A stretch of DNA of 64,000 nucleotides from Idiomarina aminovorans (GTDB taxonomy: Bacteria > Pseudomonadota > Gammaproteobacteria > Enterobacterales > Alteromonadaceae): assembly GCF_023155095.1 (NCBI RefSeq), contig NZ_JAKNDA010000002.1, forward strand, positions 248,001 through 312,000, written 5' to 3'. Numbering within the stretch: position 1 is the first letter of the stretch; each line of letters begins with the position of its first letter. Both the position numbers and the translations under genes were made by a program. Below are positions 49,053 through 57,364 of the stretch, one piece after another. Below the pieces are notes generated by a model. The model was not told the origin of the DNA. It was given only the letters and a program-made list of their open reading frames with translations, and did not search any database.

Positions 49053-51641
49053 GTGCTTAAAGAATACCGTCAGCACGTAGAAGAGCGCGCCGCAGAAGGC
49101 ATCCCTCCGAAACCATTAAACGCCGAACAAGTCGCCGATTTAGTAGAGCTACTGAAAAATCCCCCAGCGGGCGAGGAAGATTCTCTGGTTGAGCTGCTGG
49201 CCGAGCGTGTACCGCCAGGTGTGGATGAAGCCGCCTATGTTAAAGCAGGCTTTTTAAGCGCCGTTGTTAAGGGCGAAATCGAAAGTCCGGTTATCAGTAA
49301 AGAATACGCCGTAAAATTACTGGGTAACATGCACGGTGGCTACAACATCGTTACTTTAGTGGAATTGCTGGACGATTCTCAGCTGGCTGAATTAGCGGCA
49401 AAAGAACTGAAAGAAACCATCTTAATGTTCGATGCTTTCCACGACGTGGAAGAGAAAATGAAAGCCGGTAACGCACTGGCCAAACAAGTCGTTGAATCCT
49501 GGGCAAACGCGGAATGGTTTACCAACAGTGACGAGCTGGCTCAGTCCATTAAAGCGACTGTCTTCAAAGTGACCGGCGAAACCAACACCGACGACTTGTC
49601 ACCGGCACCAGATGCCTGGTCTCGTCCGGACATTCCTCTGCACGCTAAAGCGATGTTTAAAATGCCACGCGAAGGCATTACCGATGCAGGCAAACAGATT
49701 GAAGAGCTGAAAGAAAAGGGTCACCCGGTTGCCTTCGTTGGCGACGTGGTAGGTACCGGTTCTTCACGTAAATCGGCGACCAATTCCGTATTATGGAACA
49801 TTGGTGAAGACATGCCGGGCACGCCCAACAAACGTGCCGGCGGTATCTGTATTGGTTCTAAAGTCGCGCCGATTTTCTTCAACACCATGAAAGATGCAGG
49901 CGCGTTGGTGTTTGAAGCCGACGTTGAAAAAATGAACATGGGTGATGTGCTGACTATCTACCCATACGAAGGCAAAATCGAAAATGAAGCGGGCGAAGTC
50001 GTTGCCGAATACGATTATGCTTCTCGCGTGATTTTAGATGAAGTACGCGCCGGTGGCCGTATTAACCTGATCATTGGTCGTGGCCTGACTGAAAAAGCGC
50101 GTGAATCTCTGGGCATGGGTCCATCAGACTTGTTCCGTAAGCCAGAGCAACCCGCCGACAGCGGTAAAGGTTTCTCGCTGGCGCAGAAACTGGTGGGTAA
50201 AGCTTGTGGTATGGACGGTGTTCGTCCGGGTGCCTATTGCGAACCTAAGATGACTACCGTGGGTTCTCAGGACACCACCGGGCCTATGACCCGTGACGAG
50301 CTAAAAGACCTGGCTTGCCTTGGCTTTAACTCTGACCTGGTCATGCAGTCGTTCTGTCACACGGCGGCATATCCTAAACCGGTTGACGTTGAAACTCAGC
50401 ACTCATTGCCCGACTTCATCATGAACCGTGGCGGTGTCAGCTTACGTCCGGGCGACGGTATCATCCACAGCTGGCTGAACCGTATGTTATTGCCAGATAC
50501 TGTTGGTACCGGCGGTGACTCGCATACGCGTTTCCCTCTGGGCATCTCGTTCCCGGCAGGCTCTGGCTTGGTTGCTTTCGCAGCAGCCACCGGTGTTATG
50601 CCACTGGATATGCCAGAGTCAGTACTGGTGCGTTTCAAAGGTGAAATGCAGCCGGGTATTACCCTGCGTGACTTAGTACATGCTATTCCTGCGTTCGCTA
50701 TCAAAGAAGGTCACCTGACCGTCGATAAGCGCGGCAAAAAGAACATCTTCTCGGGTCGTATCTTAGAAATTGAAGGTCTGGATCACCTGACTGTTGAACA
50801 GGCCTTTGAATTGTCTGACGCTTCTGCTGAGCGTTCCGCTGCCGGTTGTACCATTGACCTGTCAGAAGACTCTGTTGCTGAGTACCTGCGTTCTAACATC
50901 ACTATGTTGCGTTGGATGATCAACGAAGGCTATGGCGATACACGTACGCTGGAACGTCGCGCCCGTAAGATGGAAGACTGGTTAGAGAACCCGCAGCTGA
51001 CTCGTGCGGACAAAAACGCCGATTACTCTACGGTTATTGAAATTGACCTGAACGATATTAAAGAGCCGATTGTGTGTTGCCCGAACGACCCGGACGACGC
51101 TAAGTTCCTGAGCGAAGTGGCCGGCGATAACGTTGACGAAGTGTTTATCGGTTCGTGCATGACCAATATTGGTCATTTCCGTGCAGCGGGTAAACTGTTA
51201 GAGAAAAACTCTGACCCATTGAATACCCGTTTGTGGATTGCACCACCAACGAAAATGGACAAAGCGCAACTGGAAGCCGAAGGTTACTACGAGATTTATG
51301 AGCGTAATGACGTTCGTACGGAAATGCCGGGTTGCTCACTGTGTATGGGTAACCAGGCACGGGTTGAACCGGGCGCAACGGTATTGTCTACCTCAACGCG
51401 TAACTTCCCGAACCGCTTAGGTGATGGTGCCAACGTTTACCTGACTTCCGCTGAATTAGCGGCTGTCGGTGCTATCGTCGGTCGCCTGCCAACCCCGGAA
51501 GAGTACCTTAAGTATGCACAAGACATTAACTCAATGGCTGGCGAAGTTTATAAATACCTGAACTTTGACCAAATGGATGCCTTCCGCGACGCCGAAAAAG
51601 CGGCCAAGGAAAACATCATCCCAACCATTAACGTGGCTTAG
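49053..51641 (+). CDS. acnB: Bifunctional aconitate hydratase 2 / 2-methylisocitrate dehydratase AcnB
   Basis: AcnB isomerises citrate to isocitrate in the TCA cycle and also dehydrates 2-methylisocitrate. The 862-residue protein starts at a GTG preceded by GAGGTAA. The N-terminal HEAT-like domain (EYRQHVEERAAEGIPPKPL) is AcnB-specific. The 4Fe-4S ligands are Cys702 (GSCMTNIGH), Cys761 and Cys764 (GCSLCMGNQ). A hairpin repeat element lies between the stop and the terminator at 51792. Confidence 0.98.
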   Translation: MLKEYRQHVEERAAEGIPPKPLNAEQVADLVELLKNPPAGEEDSLVELLAERVPPGVDEAAYVKAGFLSAVVKGEIESPVISKEYAVKLLGNMHGGYNIVTLVELLDDSQLAELAAKELKETILMFDAFHDVEEKMKAGNALAKQVVESWANAEWFTNSDELAQSIKATVFKVTGETNTDDLSPAPDAWSRPDIPLHAKAMFKMPREGITDAGKQIEELKEKGHPVAFVGDVVGTGSSRKSATNSVLWNIGEDMPGTPNKRAGGICIGSKVAPIFFNTMKDAGALVFEADVEKMNMGDVLTIYPYEGKIENEAGEVVAEYDYASRVILDEVRAGGRINLIIGRGLTEKARESLGMGPSDLFRKPEQPADSGKGFSLAQKLVGKACGMDGVRPGAYCEPKMTTVGSQDTTGPMTRDELKDLACLGFNSDLVMQSFCHTAAYPKPVDVETQHSLPDFIMNRGGVSLRPGDGIIHSWLNRMLLPDTVGTGGDSHTRFPLGISFPAGSGLVAFAAATGVMPLDMPESVLVRFKGEMQPGITLRDLVHAIPAFAIKEGHLTVDKRGKKNIFSGRILEIEGLDHLTVEQAFELSDASAERSAAGCTIDLSEDSVAEYLRSNITMLRWMINEGYGDTRTLERRARKMEDWLENPQLTRADKNADYSTVIEIDLNDIKEPIVCCPNDPDDAKFLSEVAGDNVDEVFIGSCMTNIGHFRAAGKLLEKNSDPLNTRLWIAPPTKMDKAQLEAEGYYEIYERNDVRTEMPGCSLCMGNQARVEPGATVLSTSTRNFPNRLGDGANVYLTSAELAAVGAIVGRLPTPEEYLKYAQDINSMAGEVYKYLNFDQMDAFRDAEKAAKENIIPTINVA

Positions 51642-51645
51642 TGAG

Positions 51646-51772
51646 TGAGTGCTTAGGTTGCAAGGACTCTTTACGAGGACGCCCGTAAATACATCCCTGT
51701 AGGGCTTGGGCAGCGCCATCCATGGCGCTGCACACCTCGTTAAGAGTCCTCGCAACCCTTGAACGCACTCAT
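51646..51772 (-). repeat. Variable-arm hairpin element, copy C
   Basis: The conserved core occupies 51675-51738, read on the minus strand. Its inner hairpin is GCAGCGCCAT / ATGGCGCTGC. The flanking arms (51646-51678 and 51735-51772) are mutually complementary over about 33-38 bases with several mismatches (GGACTCTTTACGAGG against CCTCGTTAAGAGTCC). They are unrelated to the arms of copies A and B. The left arm begins 5 bases after the acnB stop codon. The minus-strand reading frame over it is a by-product. Confidence 0.85.
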
Positions 51773-51791
51773 TACCCACATTAATGTCTCC

Positions 51792-51814
51792 AAAACCGCT
51801 TCGGCGGTTTTTTT
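51792..51814 (+). terminator. Intrinsic terminator downstream of acnB
   Basis: AAAACCGC-TTCG-GCGGTTTT forms a compact stem with a UUCG tetraloop, followed by a T-run. The hairpin element copy C lies between it and acnB. Confidence 0.88.
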
Positions 51815-51832
51815 GTGCCCAGTTTGTAGCAG

Positions 51833-51850
51833 CTTGATGTTCACATCAGA
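51833..51850 (+). repeat. REP-like palindrome 3 (degenerate)
   Basis: CTTGATGTTCACATCAGA resembles the REP palindrome with a few changes, and GTAG occurs a few bases upstream (51826-51829). Forward orientation, upstream of the toxin-antitoxin pair. Confidence 0.55.
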
Positions 51851-51869
51851 TACGATACTTAACTTGTCT

Positions 51870-51897
51870 GTGGTCTATTAGTGGTCTATATTTAGAC
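51870..51897 (+). promoter_or_regulatory. Candidate toxin-antitoxin operator
   Basis: Two copies of GTGGTCTAT (51870-51878 and 51881-51889) lie 11 bp apart, and GTCTA/TAGAC form an inverted repeat (51884-51897). It lies 20-48 bases before the antitoxin ATG, as expected for autoregulation by the antitoxin. Inference from pattern only. Confidence 0.45.
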
Positions 51898-51917
51898 TGT
51901 TCAGCCGGGAGAGAATC

Positions 51918-52178
51918 ATGCAAATAAAAACCATCAGTTACATTAAGCAAAATGCAGCATCGCTGGATGTGGAGGAGCCTATTGTGGTCACTCAAGGCGG
52001 CAAACCTGTCTACCGTATCGAATCGGAAGCAAGTGCCCGGCAACGGGACGAAGCTATTGCGACACTTAAACTGGTGAATCTGGCTGAAAGAGATGTTCGC
52101 AATCAAAACTTGCTATCCCTTAGCGAAGCTAAAGAAAGGTTAGCGCGTGAACTCATTACAAAAAAGTTTGAGCTTTAG
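51918..52178 (+). CDS. Phd/YefM-family antitoxin
   Basis: An 86-residue protein. The N-terminal half (TISYIKQNAASLDVEEPIVVTQGGKPVYRIES; landmarks YIKQNAASL and EPIVVTQGGKPVYRI) matches the DNA-binding fold of Phd/YefM antitoxins. The C-terminal half is polar and probably folds on the toxin. A GGGAGAGA ribosome-binding site precedes the ATG. The toxin gene starts 10 bases after the stop. Direct and inverted repeats upstream are candidate operator sites. Confidence 0.85.
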   Translation: MQIKTISYIKQNAASLDVEEPIVVTQGGKPVYRIESEASARQRDEAIATLKLVNLAERDVRNQNLLSLSEAKERLARELITKKFEL

Positions 52179-52187
52179 TCTTCAGTT

Positions 52188-52520
52188 ATGAACTACGATG
52201 TTCATTTTACCGAGCTCAGTTATAAAACACTGGCCACTTTAACCCGCTATATGGAAGCTTTTCTTGGTGAAAAAGAGGCTATTAGATTAGGTCATCAACT
52301 TCTTGATTTCGCCACCAATAAATTCGGCGATAACCCTTTGCAATTCCCCATTTCCCATGAGCTTGAAACGCTGGGTATCACCGACTATCGAGTCGTGCTA
52401 GTGGATAACTATAAGCTCTTATTTCGTTTAAATGAGGAAGACCGGACGAGCTATGTCATGGCTTTCTTGCGGCAGAAGCAAAACATCCAGGAACTGCTCT
52501 ACCAAATAACAATTTGGTAG
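52188..52520 (+). CDS. RelE/ParE-family toxin
   Basis: A 110-residue protein resembling the RelE/ParE superfamily: an N-terminal strand and two helices, then LGITDYRVVLVDNYKLLFRLNEE (landmarks DYRVVLV and YKLLFRL) and the C-terminal strand SYVMAFLRQKQNIQELLY. A DYRVV...FL.QKQN..ELL pattern is usual in plasmid-type ParE/RelE toxins. Whether it cleaves mRNA or poisons gyrase cannot be told. Its TAG stop codon is the last three bases of the GTAG that heads REP copy 4. Confidence 0.82.
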   Translation: MNYDVHFTELSYKTLATLTRYMEAFLGEKEAIRLGHQLLDFATNKFGDNPLQFPISHELETLGITDYRVVLVDNYKLLFRLNEEDRTSYVMAFLRQKQNIQELLYQITIW

Positions 52521-52540
52521 CCTGATGCTATTGCATCAGG
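52521..52540 (+). repeat. REP-like palindrome 4 (GTAG-headed, abuts relE stop)
   Basis: CCTGATGC-TATT-GCATCAGG is directly preceded by GTAG, whose TAG is the stop codon of the toxin gene. Forward orientation; TGAGAT follows, as in copies 6 (reverse) and 7. Confidence 0.8.
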
Positions 52541-52610
52541 TGAGATCTTTCCGTCATAAACTGATACGTCATTGTTCTGTGTTGGTCAGCCGTGTGTGCG
52601 TAAGTCGATA

Positions 52611-52647
52611 GGGCAGGTTGTTCACTTATAAGCGTTATGAGTGTTGA
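52611..52647 (+). repeat. 37-bp segment shared with 58631-58667
   Basis: The two segments agree at 32 of 37 positions by eye, and all five differences are transitions. Each begins GGGCAGGTTG and ends GAGTGTTGA, and each lies shortly upstream of a hairpin element (copies A and B). The surrounding region 52541-52695 holds no gene I can support. Confidence 0.7.
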
Positions 52648-52695
52648 GTACTTCTGTGGCGGAGTGTCGAAGGCCATAGATGACCTGAAAATGAT

Positions 52696-52818
52696 AGAAA
52701 TAAACAAATAGAAGCCCCGCTATCAGGAAGTGTCTGGCGCCAAGGATGGCGCCAGTCAAGCCTTACAGGGATGTACTTGCAGGCGTCTTCCTGATAGCGG
52801 GGCTTCTGTTTTATTTCT
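52696..52818 (+). repeat. Variable-arm hairpin element, copy A
   Basis: The core occupies 52727-52790. Its inner hairpin has changed to CTGGCGCC / GGCGCCAG, keeping pairing. The arms 52696-52730 and 52787-52818 are complementary (GAAGCCCCGCTATCAGGAAG against its reverse complement, continuing through AGAAATAAA with a small bulge). The right arm includes the last codons and stop of the minus-strand DUF885 gene. Followed on the minus strand by a T-rich stretch, the structure could terminate that gene. Confidence 0.88.
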
Positions 52819-54553
52819 GTTCAGCTATCCAGTCGTTGATGTGTTGTTCCAGTACTTTCAGTGGCACGCTGCCGTTTTCAAGTAGCGCATCGTGGAACTC
52901 ACGTATGTCGAACTTATCACCCAACTGTTGCTCAGCTTCAGCGCGTAAACGCTTAATAGTCAGTTCGCCCAGCTTGTACGAAAGTGCCTGTGCCGGCCAG
53001 GTGATGTACCGGTCAATTTCGGTTTTGACGTTATGCAGTGACAATGCCGTGTTATTAGCCATGAATTCCATGGCGCGCTCACGGCTCCAGCCTTTGGCAT
53101 GCATACCGGTGTCTACTACTAAACGCGCGGCTCGCCACATTTCGTAGCTCAGGCGACCAAAGTTGCTGTATGGGTCTTTATAAAAGCCCGCTTCTAAGCC
53201 TAAGTACTCAGAATACAGCCCCCAGCCTTCACCGAACGCAGAAATATAGGTTTGTTGGCGGTACTCCGGTAAGTCTTTCATCTCGCCCGCAATGGCATTT
53301 TGTAAGTGGTGCCCGGGTACGGCTTCGTGCAGTGTTAACGCTTCCATCTGGTATAACGGACGGCGATCCAATGCGTAGGTATTGACCCAGTAAAAGCCCG
53401 CGCGGTCGTCACGACTGGAGCCCGAGTAGCGACCGGTGGTGTACTTAGGTGCAATTTCGGCAGGAACCGGTGAAATGCCGTATGGTTTGCGAGGCAAGGT
53501 TTTAAAGAACTTGGGTAATTCGCCGTCCATTTTCTTCGCTATCCAGGCGGCGTATTGCAGCAACTCTTCCGCGGTTTCCGGGTAAAACTGGTCGTCGGTC
53601 CGTAAAAATTCGACAAACTCGTCAAAGCTGCCGTCAAAATCGGTCGACTCAATGGCTTCCAGCATTTCACCGTGAATACGCGCAACTTCCTGCAAACCAA
53701 TTTTATGGATTTCGTCGGCGGTCATATCCAGCGTAGTGTAGTGCTTAATACGGTTCTGGTAAAAGTCATTACCATTTGGCAGTTCGCTGGCACCAATAGT
53801 GTCACGAGCGTTTGGCAGATATTCGGTGACCATAAAGGTAAAGTAGTCGTCGTAAGCGGGCATAACCTGGTTATCAATGGCGGTTAGTGCATCTTCTTTC
53901 AATTGCTGCCATTGTTGGTTATCAATAAAATCGGGTTGCTGAGAAAACGGCGAGAAATACACACTGTTTTCAGCACTTTGCACAATATACGCCAGTATGC
54001 TCTCTTCAAATCCGGCCATAGCCGCCGCCGGTTGGGTATAACCTTCTTCAATAGCTTTACGTAACCAATGTGTTTGCTGTTCCATATAACGGGGAATAGA
54101 GCGTATCCTGGCAATGTAATTCTGATAGTCTTCAGCCGATGAAAACGACGTGTAAGAAGGCATAAAAGCTAAAGAGCTATGGAAACCGCCTTCTGCTGTT
54201 AACGGCATATAGTGGGCTTTAAAGCGGTATTCATCCACTTTGTTCTTTAATGTGTAGTGGATCATGGCATGGTTAATTTGATCATCCCGGCTGAGCGCTT
54301 TAAGGTTAATAGCGTTCAGCTGCTCAAGCCATGCCGAGCGCTGTTGGTAGCGTTGTTCTAATGCTTCTGGTGACATATCAGTCAGTTCGGTATCACTGGA
54401 CTTATTCAGTCCTTCCCAGATAGTGTCAGCCAGCTGGTGAAACTCAGTCGCTGGAGTTTGTTGCTGAGCGGTGTTGCGCTCAGTCTGGTTGTTTGCTGTG
54501 GTTGCACAGGCTGTCAGGCCCAGCAAACCAAAAATAAGTATCAGATTACGCAT
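52811..54553 (-). CDS. DUF885-family lipoprotein (probable metallopeptidase-like)
   Basis: A 580-residue DUF885 protein. The start at ATG 54553 gives a lipoprotein signal with lipobox LTAC; an ATG 36 bases further upstream would spoil it. The motif HEAVPGHHLQ (a HExxxH-like zinc site), GWGLYSEYLG and the C-terminal GELTIKRLRAEAEQQLGD segment (landmarks GELTIKRLR) are characteristic of the family, which is related to thermostable carboxypeptidase-like M32 enzymes. Substrate unknown. The last three codons and stop lie inside an arm of hairpin element copy A. Confidence 0.88.
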   Translation of the reverse strand: MRNLILIFGLLGLTACATTANNQTERNTAQQQTPATEFHQLADTIWEGLNKSSDTELTDMSPEALEQRYQQRSAWLEQLNAINLKALSRDDQINHAMIHYTLKNKVDEYRFKAHYMPLTAEGGFHSSLAFMPSYTSFSSAEDYQNYIARIRSIPRYMEQQTHWLRKAIEEGYTQPAAAMAGFEESILAYIVQSAENSVYFSPFSQQPDFIDNQQWQQLKEDALTAIDNQVMPAYDDYFTFMVTEYLPNARDTIGASELPNGNDFYQNRIKHYTTLDMTADEIHKIGLQEVARIHGEMLEAIESTDFDGSFDEFVEFLRTDDQFYPETAEELLQYAAWIAKKMDGELPKFFKTLPRKPYGISPVPAEIAPKYTTGRYSGSSRDDRAGFYWVNTYALDRRPLYQMEALTLHEAVPGHHLQNAIAGEMKDLPEYRQQTYISAFGEGWGLYSEYLGLEAGFYKDPYSNFGRLSYEMWRAARLVVDTGMHAKGWSRERAMEFMANNTALSLHNVKTEIDRYITWPAQALSYKLGELTIKRLRAEAEQQLGDKFDIREFHDALLENGSVPLKVLEQHINDWIAEQK

Positions 54554-54669
54554 GATTTTTCCTTGCGGTGTCATAACGAATACAGGCATTCTATAATGCC
54601 TCTTACGCTAATTAATGTAAAAGCGAATAGAACGAACCCACAAAAATAACAGTTAAACGGGAGAATAGG

Positions 54670-55644
54670 GTGGATAAAGCTCAGTCAGGAGTCTACGCGG
54701 AACCGAATCTGCATGGTCTGACATTGTTTTGTCACGTCATGAGCGACGACGTTGAAAGTTTGCGTCGCAAGTTAGCTCGTTTTCCAGCCATTTTACGCGA
54801 TCTTGACGCCCGTTTTTCTGAAGGCATGTTAACCGGCTTTGTCGCTATCGGTGCTGATTATTGGGATGTATTATACCCGCATAAACGGCCACTGCATCTG
54901 CAGGCCTTTCCTGAACTGTCCGACGGCGACCGTGAAGCGGCAAGACACCCCTACGATCTTATCATTCAAGTTCGCTGCGACCGTTTTGACGCCAACTACC
55001 TGGCCGGGCGTACTCTAGTCGAATGGTTTGGTTATGACATTGAAGTGGTCGAACAAATTCGTTCATTCCGTTATCTGGACGGGCGTGACTTAACCGGTTT
55101 TATCGACGCACCGGATAACCCCAGAGCGATGCGTAAACGCAAGGTGGCATTAATAGACGAAAAAGACGACACGGACTTTGTTGACGGCAGTTATTTATTG
55201 GTACAAAAGTTTCGTCATGACCTGCGCCGCTGGGACTACCTGGGGCCGGAAAAACAAGAGCAATTAATGGGGCGCGAAAAGGTATCCGGAGCTCGACTGT
55301 CAGAAGCCAGAATTGAAGGCGTAACGCACGCTGCTAAAAGCCGTTTAATGGGTGATGACGAGCAGCCTATTGCGCTGTTACGGCAGAATATGCCGTGGGG
55401 AGATTTGCGCGAACAAGGGCTGTTGGCAATGTATTTTAGTCATACGCCTAAACAGGTCGTGCAGTGGCTGAAGAGTCGTTACTACGCCGACGAACAAGGC
55501 GCTTACGACCCATTACTGGACTATTCTCAGGCAGTGTCCTGCTCCAGTTTCTTTGTCCCCTCAATACGCTTTATGGCAAACAACAAAGACATACCGGCGC
55601 ATGATTCTGAAGTGTCAGACTACGAAGAAGGCAGTACCGCCTGA
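54670..55644 (+). CDS. DyP-type peroxidase (YfeX-like)
   Basis: A 324-residue haem peroxidase of the DyP family, similar in layout to E. coli YfeX. The start is a GTG with GGGAGAATAGGG upstream. The probable proximal haem ligand is His220 (GVTHAAKSR), followed by [10 protein letters not shown]. The distal-side GxxDG motif reads GFIDAPDNP here: Asp146 is kept but the following Gly is Ala147. No encapsulin gene is adjacent and no signal peptide is seen, so it is cytoplasmic. Its end overlaps the convergent argR by 25 bases. Confidence 0.88.
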   Translation: MDKAQSGVYAEPNLHGLTLFCHVMSDDVESLRRKLARFPAILRDLDARFSEGMLTGFVAIGADYWDVLYPHKRPLHLQAFPELSDGDREAARHPYDLIIQVRCDRFDANYLAGRTLVEWFGYDIEVVEQIRSFRYLDGRDLTGFIDAPDNPRAMRKRKVALIDEKDDTDFVDGSYLLVQKFRHDLRRWDYLGPEKQEQLMGREKVSGARLSEARIEGVTHAAKSRLMGDDEQPIALLRQNMPWGDLREQGLLAMYFSHTPKQVVQWLKSRYYADEQGAYDPLLDYSQAVSCSSFFVPSIRFMANNKDIPAHDSEVSDYEEGSTA

Positions 55645-56093
55645 GTAGCAAATAACTCCCGGACTTTTTGCAGTGTGAAGTCGATATCCGCAACCTTAAG
55701 TGGCGCAATAAAAATGGTATCGTCCCCCGCAATAGTGCCCAGCACGCCTTCCTTTTTACCGACGGAATCAAGTAATCGGGCAATTAATTGAGCGGCTCCG
55801 GGGCTCGTACGAATAATAACCATCACATCATTATGCTGAATATCCAGTACAAGCTGGCTCAATGGGGCGCGGGTAGAAGGTACTGCTAAATCAGGGGGTA
55901 AGCAGTAGACCATTTCCTGCTTGGCATTGCGGGTGCGAACCGCCCCTTGTTTGCTCAGCATGCGCGACACTTTTGACTGACTGATGTTGTCAAACCCCCC
56001 GGCTTTCAATGCGTTAACGATTTCTCCCTGCGAGCCGTAACGTTCTTCGCGGAGCAAAGTTTTAAAAGCTTCAAGTAACGTGTCCTGCACCAT
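55620..56093 (-). CDS. argR: Arginine repressor ArgR
   Basis: ArgR is a hexameric repressor of arginine synthesis that also aids XerCD recombination. The 157-residue protein has an N-terminal winged helix ([24 protein letters not shown]) and a C-terminal arginine-binding domain with [14 protein letters not shown] and [11 protein letters not shown]. It is divergent from mdh, the gene order of E. coli. It overlaps the convergent DyP gene by 25 bases. No convincing ARG box was found in the argR-mdh gap. Confidence 0.96.
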   Translation of the reverse strand: MVQDTLLEAFKTLLREERYGSQGEIVNALKAGGFDNISQSKVSRMLSKQGAVRTRNAKQEMVYCLPPDLAVPSTRAPLSQLVLDIQHNDVMVIIRTSPGAAQLIARLLDSVGKKEGVLGTIAGDDTIFIAPLKVADIDFTLQKVRELFATQAVLPSS

Positions 56094-56280
56094 GATCGTA
56101 TTTAATCCCTATACCGGTGACATGCTATAATAAGCACTAGTGTACTGTATTCACAGGCGCTGTTCGAGCCCTGAATGCGTAGTCGGTAAAGTTGTATTTT
56201 TAGCGATATAAGAGTACAGTTTTGCTCTAAATTCTGCATTTTTACGCAGTTTAAATTGATCAACAAAAACGGAGTCTGAG

Positions 56281-57213
56281 ATGAAAGTAGCCGTATTAGG
56301 TGCGGCCGGTGGTATCGGCCAGGCATTGTCATTGCTTCTGAAAACCCAATTACCAGCCGGTTCAGAATTATCGCTGTATGACGTTGCGCCAGTAGTTCCG
56401 GGTGTAGCGGTGGATTTGAGCCACATTCCTACCGACGTTAAAGTCACAGGCTTCGGTAAAGACGACCTTGCGTCAGCATTGGTTGGTAGCGATATCGTAT
56501 TAATTCCGGCTGGTGTCCCACGTAAGCCAGGTATGGACCGCTCTGATCTGTTCAATATGAACGCGGGCATTGTTAAAAACTTAGTACAAGGCGTTGCAGA
56601 CAACTGCCCCGACGCTTGTGTTGGTATCATTACTAACCCGGTAAACACCACAGTTCCAATCGCTGCCGAAGTACTGAAGCAGGCAGGTTGCTATGACAAG
56701 CGTAAATTGTTTGGTGTGACCACACTGGACGTTATTCGCTCAGAACAGTTTGTTGGCGAACTGCGCGGCTTAAACCCCGAAAACGTGAATGTACCGGTTA
56801 TTGGCGGCCACAGCGGCACAACCATTCTGCCATTGCTGTCTCAGGTTGAAGGTGTTGAGTTTACCGAGCAAGAAATTAAAGACTTAACTCACCGCATCCA
56901 GAACGCTGGTACCGAAGTGGTTGAAGCCAAAGCCGGCGGTGGTTCAGCAACCCTTTCTATGGGTCAGGCAGCAGCACGCTTTTGCTTGTCACTGCTAAAA
57001 GGCTTACAAGGCCAGGACACGGTTGAGTGCACCTACGTAGAAGGCCCTGGCGATAACGCTAAGTTCTTTGCGCAGCCAGTACGTTTAGGCAAAAATGGGG
57101 CTGAAGAAGTTCTGTCTTATGGCAAGTTAAGTACATTTGAACAAAAATGTATGGACGACATGCTGGAAGGCCTGAAAGGCGACATCCAGACCGGCATCGA
57201 CTTCGCCAACTAA
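56281..57213 (+). CDS. mdh: Malate dehydrogenase
   Basis: NAD-dependent malate dehydrogenase of the TCA cycle. The 310-residue protein has the NAD loop [14 protein letters not shown], substrate-binding arginines in [29 protein letters not shown], the catalytic His in [14 protein letters not shown] and SMGQAAARF. It matches the E. coli enzyme (312) in length. GGAG precedes the ATG. A TATAAT at 56126-56131 may be part of its promoter, though no -35 is evident. Confidence 0.98.
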   Translation: MKVAVLGAAGGIGQALSLLLKTQLPAGSELSLYDVAPVVPGVAVDLSHIPTDVKVTGFGKDDLASALVGSDIVLIPAGVPRKPGMDRSDLFNMNAGIVKNLVQGVADNCPDACVGIITNPVNTTVPIAAEVLKQAGCYDKRKLFGVTTLDVIRSEQFVGELRGLNPENVNVPVIGGHSGTTILPLLSQVEGVEFTEQEIKDLTHRIQNAGTEVVEAKAGGGSATLSMGQAAARFCLSLLKGLQGQDTVECTYVEGPGDNAKFFAQPVRLGKNGAEEVLSYGKLSTFEQKCMDDMLEGLKGDIQTGIDFAN

Positions 57214-57248
57214 GCCTTCAGCAATCCGCCTCTGAAAATATTGGGGCA

Positions 57249-57266
57249 GGCCAGCATTGGCTGGCC
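57249..57266 (+). terminator. Hairpin downstream of mdh
   Basis: GGCCAGC-ATTG-GCTGGCC is a perfect 7-bp stem 36 bases after the mdh stop. It lacks a T-run, so it is a weak or Rho-assisted terminator candidate. The remaining gap up to 57665 holds REP copies 5 and 6 and an AT-rich leader with no gene I can support. Confidence 0.45.
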
Positions 57267-57296
57267 ATTGCAGGTTACCTTCCGAAAGACGCGTAG

Positions 57297-57314
57297 CCTG
57301 ACGTTTACGTCAGG
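57297..57314 (+). repeat. REP-like palindrome 5 (GTAG-headed)
   Basis: CCTGACGTTTACGTCAGG preceded by GTAG, forward orientation. It forms an inverted pair with copy 6, separated by 32 bases, the arrangement called a BIME or REPIN in other bacteria. Confidence 0.88.
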
Positions 57315-57346
57315 TTTGCTCTTCGGTTGGTAATTTGCACATCTCA

Positions 57347-57364
57347 CCTGATGTGAACATCAGG
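57347..57364 (-). repeat. REP-like palindrome 6
   Basis: CCTGATGTGAACATCAGG. On the minus strand it reads ATAGCCTGATGTTC and is followed by GGTGAGA, matching the consensus flanks. Inverted partner of copy 5. Confidence 0.85.

Noticed and set aside
51646-51772. Hairpin element copy C as the simple intrinsic terminator of acnB
   Set aside because: No T-run follows either arm, and a standard terminator lies downstream at 51792-51814, so plain termination does not explain the conserved core.
56094-56280. ARG boxes between argR and mdh
   Set aside because: Only a weak half-match (TGAATAC on the minus strand near 56150) was found, not enough to call an ArgR site.
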